Source of the DNA: Sphaeroforma sirkka
Taxonomy: Eukaryota > Opisthokonta > Ichthyosporea > Ichthyophonida
Reading direction: 5' to 3'
Assembly: GCA_001586965.3 (NCBI GenBank)
Contig: LUCW03001995.1
Coordinates: 1 to 42,199, forward strand
Length of the DNA: 42,199 nucleotides
Both the position numbers and the translations under genes were made by a program. Positions 36,801 through 42,199 of the stretch are shown here, piece by piece. The notes under the pieces are model-generated. The model saw nothing but the letters and a program-made list of their open reading frames with translations. It searched no databases and was not told where the DNA came from. The first letter of the stretch is position 1, and each line of letters starts with the position of its first letter.

Positions 36801-39800
36801 TTTGGTACATTGCCTAGTTGATTTGTAGTATATAGTTATTTGGTACATTGCCTAGTTGATTTGTAGTATATAGTTATTTGGTACATTGCCTAGTTGGCTT
36901 GTAGTATATAGTTATTTGGTACATTGCCTAGTTGGCTTGTAGTATATAGTTATTTGGTACATTGCCTAGTTGATTTGTAGTATATAGTTATTTGGTACAT
37001 TGCCTGCCTAGTTGACTTGTAGTATATAGTTATTTGGTACATTGCCTAGTTGACTTGTAGTATATAGTTATTTGGTACATTGCCTAGTTGGCTTGTAGTA
37101 TATAGTTATTTGGTACATTGCCTAGTTGGCTTGTAGTATATAGTTATTTGGTACATTGCCTAGTTGGCTTGTAGTATATAGTTATTTGGTACATTGCCTA
37201 GTTGATTTGTAGTATATAGTTATTTGGTACATTGCCTAGTTGATTTGTAGTATATAGTTATTTGGTACATTGCCTATTGATTTGTAGTATATAGTTATTT
37301 GGTACATTGCCTAGTTGATTTGTAGTATATAGTTATTTGGTACATTGCCTAGTTGGCTTTGTAGTATATAGTTATTTGGTACATTGCCTAGTTGGTTTGT
37401 AGTATATAGTTATTTGGTACATTGCCTAGTTGGCTTGTAGTATATAGTTATTTGGTATATTGCCTAGTTGTTTTGTAGTTTATAGTTATTTGGTACACTG
37501 CCTAGTTGACTTGTAGTATATAGTTATTTGGTACATTGCCTAGTTGGCTTGTAGTATATAGTTATTTGGTACATTGCCTAGTTGGCTTGTAGTATATAGT
37601 TATTTGGTACATTGCCTATTTGATTTGTAGTATATAGTTATTTGGTACATTGCCTATTTGATTTGTAGTATATAGTTATTTGGTACATTGCCTAGTTGAT
37701 TTGTAGTATATAGTTATTTGGTACATTGCCTAGTTGACTTGTAGTATATAGTTATCTGGTACATTGCCTAGTTTGGCTTTGTAGTATATAGTTATTTGGT
37801 ACATTGCCTAGTTGGCTTGTAGTATATAGTTATTTGGTACATTGCCTAGTTGGCTTGTAGTATATAGTTATTTGGTACATTGCCTAGTTGGCTTGTAGTA
37901 TATAGTTATTTGGTACATTGCCTAGTTGATTTGTAGTATATAGTTATTTGGTACATTGCCTATTTGATTTGTAGTATATAGTTATTTGGTACATTGCCTA
38001 GTTGACTTGTAGTATATAGTTATCTGGTACATTGCCTAGTTGGCTTGTAGTATATAGTTATTTGGTACATTGCCTAGTTGACTTGTAGTATATAGTTATT
38101 TGGTACATTGCCTAGTTGATTTGTAGTATATAGTTATTTGGTACATTGCCTAGTTGGCTTGTAGTATATAGTTATTTGGTACATTGCCTAGTTGGCTTGT
38201 AGTATATAGTTATTTGGTACATTGCCTAGTTGGCTTGTAGTATATAGTTATTTGGTACATTGCCTAGTTTGATTTGTAGTATATAGTTATTTGGTACATT
38301 GCCTAGTTGATTTGTAGTATATAGTTATTTGGTACATTGCCTAGTTGACTTGTAGTATATAGTTATTTGGTACATTGCCTAGTTGGCTTTTGTAGTATAT
38401 AGTTATTTGGTACATTGCCTAGTTGGCTTGTAGTATATAGTTATTTGGTACATTGCCTAGTTGATTTGTAGTATATAGTTATTTGGTACATTGCCTATTT
38501 GATTTGTAGTATATAGTTATTTGGTACATTGCCTAGTTGACTTGTAGTATATAGTTATTTGGTACATTGCCTAGTTGGCTTGTAGTATATAGTTATTTGG
38601 TACATTGCCTAGTTGGCTTGTAGTATATAGTTATTTGGTACATTGCCTAGTTGATTTGTAGTATATAGTTATTTGGTACATTGCCTAGTTGACTTGTAGT
38701 ATATAGTTATTTGGTACATTGCCTAGTTGGCTTGTGTAGTATATAGTTATTTGGTACATTGCCTAGTTGGCTTGTAGTATATAGTTATTTGGTACATTGC
38801 CTAGTTGATTTGTAGTATATAGTTATTTGGTACATTGCCTAGTTGATTTGTAGTATATAGTTATTTGGTACATTGCCTAGTTGACTTGTAGTATATAGTT
38901 ATTTGGTACATTGCCTAGTTGGATTTGTAGTATATAGTTATTTGGTACATTGCCTAGTTGGCTTGTAGTATATAGTTATTTGGTACATTGCCTAGTTGGC
39001 TTTTGTAGTATATAGTTATTTGGTACATTGCCTAGTTGATTTGTAGTATATAGTTATTTGGTACATTGCCTAGTTGGCTTGTAGTATATAGTTATTTGGT
39101 ACATTGCCTAGTTGGCTTGTAGTATATAGTTATTTGGTACATTGCCTAGTTGGCTTGTAGTATATAGTTATTTGGTACATTGCCTAGTTGATTTGTAGTA
39201 TATAGTTATTTGGTACATTGCCTAGTTGATTTGTAGTATATAGTTATTTGGTACATTGCCTAGTTGACTTGTAGTATATAGTTATTTGGTACATTGCCTA
39301 GTTGGCTTGTAGTATATAGTTATTTGGTACATTGCCTAGTTGGCTTTGTAGTATATAGTTATTTGGTACATTGCCTAGTTGGCTTGTAGTATATAGTTAT
39401 TTGGTACATTGCCTAGTTGATTTGTAGTATATAGTTATTTGGTACATTGCCTAGTTGATTTGTAGTATATAGTTATTTGGTACATTGCCTAGTTGACTTG
39501 TAGTATATAGTTATTTGGTACATTGCCTAGTTGGCTTGTAGTATATAGTTATTTGGTACATTGCCTAGTTGATTTGTAGTATATAGTTATTTGGTACATT
39601 GCCTAGTTGGCTTGTAGTATATAGTTATTTGGTACATTGCCTAGTTGACTTGTAGTATATAGTTATTTGGTACATTGCCTAGTTGGCTTGTAGTATATAG
39701 TTATTTGGTACATTGCCTAGTTGGCTTGTAGTATATAGTTATTTGGTACATTGCCTAGTTGGCTTGTAGTATATAGTTATTTGGTACATTGCCTAGTTGA

Positions 39801-42120
39801 TTTGTAGTATATAGTTATTTGGTACATTGCCTAGTTGACTTTGTAGTATATAGTTATCTGGTACATTGCCTAGTTGGCTTGTAGTATATAGTTATTTGGT
39901 ACATTGCCTAGTTGGCTTGTAGTATATAGTTATTTGGTACATTGCCTAGTTGGCTTGTAGTATATAGTTATTTGGTACATTGCCTATTTGCTTGTAGTAT
40001 ATAGTTATTTGGTACATTGCCTAGTTGATTTGTAATATATAGTTATTTGGTACATTGCCTATTTGATTTGTAGTATATAGTTATTTGGTACATTGCCTAG
40101 TTGACTTGTAGTATATAGTTATTTGGTACATTGCCTAGTTGGCTTGTAGTATATAGTTATTTGGTACATTGCCTAGTTGGCTTGTAGTATATAGTTATTT
40201 GGTACATTGCCTAGTTGATTTGTAGTATATAGTTATTTGGTACATTGCCTAGTTGATTTGTAGTATATAGTTATTTGGTACATTGCCTAGTTGACTTGTA
40301 GTATATAGTTATTTGGTACATTGCCTAGTTGATTTGTAGTATATAGTTATTTGGTACATTGCCTAGTTGGCTTGTAGTATATAGTTATTTGGTACATTGC
40401 CTAGTTACTTGTAGTATATAGTTATTTGGTACATTGCCTAGTTGGCTTGTAGTATATAGTTATTTGGTACATTGCCTAGTTGGCTTGTAGTATATAGTTA
40501 TTTGGTACATTGCCTAGTTGGCTTGTAGTATATAGTTATTTGGTACATTGCCTAGTTGGCTTGTAGTATATAGTTATTTGGTACATTGCCTAGTTGATTT
40601 GTAGTATATAGTTATTTGGTACATTGCCTAGTTGATTTGTAGTATATAGTTATTTGGTACATTGCCTAGTTGACTTGTAGTATATAGTTATTTGGTACAT
40701 TGCCTAGTTGACTTGTAGTATATAGTTATTTGGTACATTGCTGGTACATTGCCTAGTTGGCTTGTAGTATATAGTTATTTGGTACATTGCCTAGTTGGCT
40801 TGTAGTATATAGTTATTTGGTACATTGCCTAGTTGATTTGTAGTATATAGTTATTTGGTACATTGCCTAGTTGGCTTGTAGTATATAGTTATTTGGTACA
40901 TTGCCTAGTTGGCTTGTAGTATATAGTTATTTGGTACATTGCCTAGTTGGCTTGTAGTATATAGTTATTTGGTACATTGCCTATTTGATTTGTAGTATAT
41001 AGTTATTTGGTACATTGCCTATTTGATTTGTAGTATATAGTTATTTGGTACATTGCCTAGTTGGCTTGTAGTATATAGTTATTTGGTACATTGCCTAGTT
41101 GACTTGTGTAGTATATAGTTATTTGGTACATTGCCTAGTTGACTTGTAGTATATAGTTATTTGGTACATTGCCTAGTTGACTTGTAGTATATAGTTATTT
41201 GGTACATTGCCTAGTTGGCTTGTAGTATATAGTTATTTGGTACATTGCCTAGTTGGCTTGTAGTATATAGTTATTTGGTACATTGCCTAGTTGGCTTGTA
41301 GTATATAGTTATTTGGTACATTGCCTAGTTGGCTTGTAGTATATAGTTATTTGGTACATTGCCTAGTTGGCTTTGTAGTATATAGTTATTTGGTACATTG
41401 CCTAGTTGATTTGTAGTATATAGTTATTTGGTACATTGCCTATTTGATTTGTAGTATATAGTTATTTGGTACATTGCCTAGTTGATTTGTAGTATATAGT
41501 TATTTGGTACATTGCCTATTTGACTTGTAGTATATAGTTATTTGGTACATTGCCTAGTTACTTGTAGTATATAGTTATTTGGTACATTGCCTAGTTGGCT
41601 TGTAGTATATAGTTATTTGGTACATTGCCTAGTTGGCTTGTAGTATATAGTTATTTGGTACATTGCCTAGTTGGCTTGTAGTATATAGTTATTTGGTACA
41701 TTGCCTAGTTGATTTGTAGTATATAGTTATTTGGTACATTGCCTAGTTGATTTGTAGTATATAGTTATTTGGTACATTGCCTATTTGATTTGTAGTATAT
41801 AGTTATTTGGTACATTGCCTAGTTGACTTGTAGTATATAGTTATCTGGTACATTGCCTAGTTGGTTTGTAGTATATAGTTATTTGGTACATTGCCTAGTT
41901 GGCTTGTAGTATATAGTTATTTGGTACATTGCCTAGTTGGCTTGTAGTATATAGTTATTTGGTACATTGCCTAGTTGGCTTGTAGTATATAGTTATTTGG
42001 TACATTGCCTAGTTGGCTTGTAGTATATAGTTATTTGGTACATTGCCTAGTTGATTTGTAGTATATAGTTATTTGGTACATTGCCTATTTGATTTGTAGT
42101 ATATAGTTATTTGGTACATT

Positions 42121-42199
42121 GCCTATTTGTGGTACATTGCCTAGTTGATTTGTAATTATATAGTTACGAATTTACATTGGCTAGTTTGATTTGTAGTAT
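42121..42199 (+). repeat. Degenerate right-most satellite copies
   Basis: The last copies contain a fused partial monomer (CTATTTGTGGTACATTGCC) and unusual changes (TTGTAATTATATAGTTACG, AATTTACATTGGC). This may be the start of the right edge of the array, or low-quality sequence at a contig end. No unique sequence follows within the window. Confidence 0.7.

Larger units (their letters stand above)
4357..42199 (+). repeat. 38-bp satellite array, about 990-1,000 head-to-tail copies
   Basis: A typical monomer is 4753-4790. Its conserved core starts TAGTATATAGTTATTTGG, continues with TACATTGCC and ends TAGTTG, then two variable bases before the next TTG. Every copy I read has the same orientation. 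A GC-type monomer has 17 T, 9 G, 8 A and 4 C, so the plus strand is 68% T+G and 34% G+C. Stops (TAG, TAA) occur in all frames of both strands, and 38 is not a multiple of 3, so nothing is encoded. Variation is mainly at the two bases before TTG (GC, AC or AT), in T-run length, and in small TA, GTAG or TGCC duplications. The array reaches the right end of the window. Its relation to exon E suggests an intronic position. Confidence 0.98.

Noticed and set aside
4736..42120. CRISPR-like array of 38-bp repeats
   Set aside because: Copies are directly adjacent with no spacers, and the host sequence is eukaryotic with spliceosomal introns.

Overview
The window is eukaryotic nuclear DNA from an unidentified organism, probably intron-bearing and repeat-rich. 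It has two parts. The left 4.3 kb carries short, comparatively GC-rich coding exons separated by introns full of microsatellites and minisatellites. The remaining ~37.8 kb is one head-to-tail array of a 38-bp satellite monomer (roughly 990-1,000 copies), all in the same orientation. I see no bacterial operon, tRNA, rRNA, CRISPR array or intact transposon. The species cannot be named from this sequence.

The left part contains a broken-up plus-strand gene that is easy to miss because no exon exceeds about 200 bp. Exons at ~745-941, ~1043-1189, 1750-1827, 3013-3176 and 4122-4269 join in frame. They give a protein of the SET-domain / Rubisco-LSMT family, closest in my reading to SETD3, the actin-histidine N-methyltransferase. 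Diagnostic pieces are LIPLWDLSNHADG (exon B), FYGPRTTAEFLLYSGF (exon D) and VELVAFLRVY (exon E). Splice phases agree at each junction. The D-E junction is the strongest: a perfect GTAAGT donor, a TACTAAC branch point 32 nt before the acceptor, and a split codon that restores alignment with the family. Exon E stops early in the substrate-binding domain, so the rest of the gene should lie beyond the satellite, which would then be intronic. Otherwise the gene is truncated here.

Layout: 1-744 TG/TA-rich sequence with a doubtful exon at 267-346; 745-1189 exons A and B; 1190-1749 intron with a compound AC/AT microsatellite; 1750-1827 exon C; 1828-3012 intron with a 25-bp minisatellite, a 51-bp duplication, a ~26-bp C-rich minisatellite and a GGAAATA purine tract; 3013-3176 exon D; 3177-4121 intron with a 21-bp minisatellite and an 8-bp TTTAAC-type repeat; 4122-4269 exon E; 4270-4356 short unique sequence; 4357-42199 the 38-bp satellite, with degenerate edges and a disrupted zone at about 26.2-30.8 kb.

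The most interesting pattern is that each well-supported intron hosts its own tandem-repeat family, starting within about 0-90 nt of the 5' splice site. In the exon D intron, the repeat unit itself contains the exon end and the GTAAGT donor, so the splice donor has been multiplied into about 25 copies. The ~38-kb array may be the extreme case of the same process. Homology statements rest on recalled family sequences and need a profile search.
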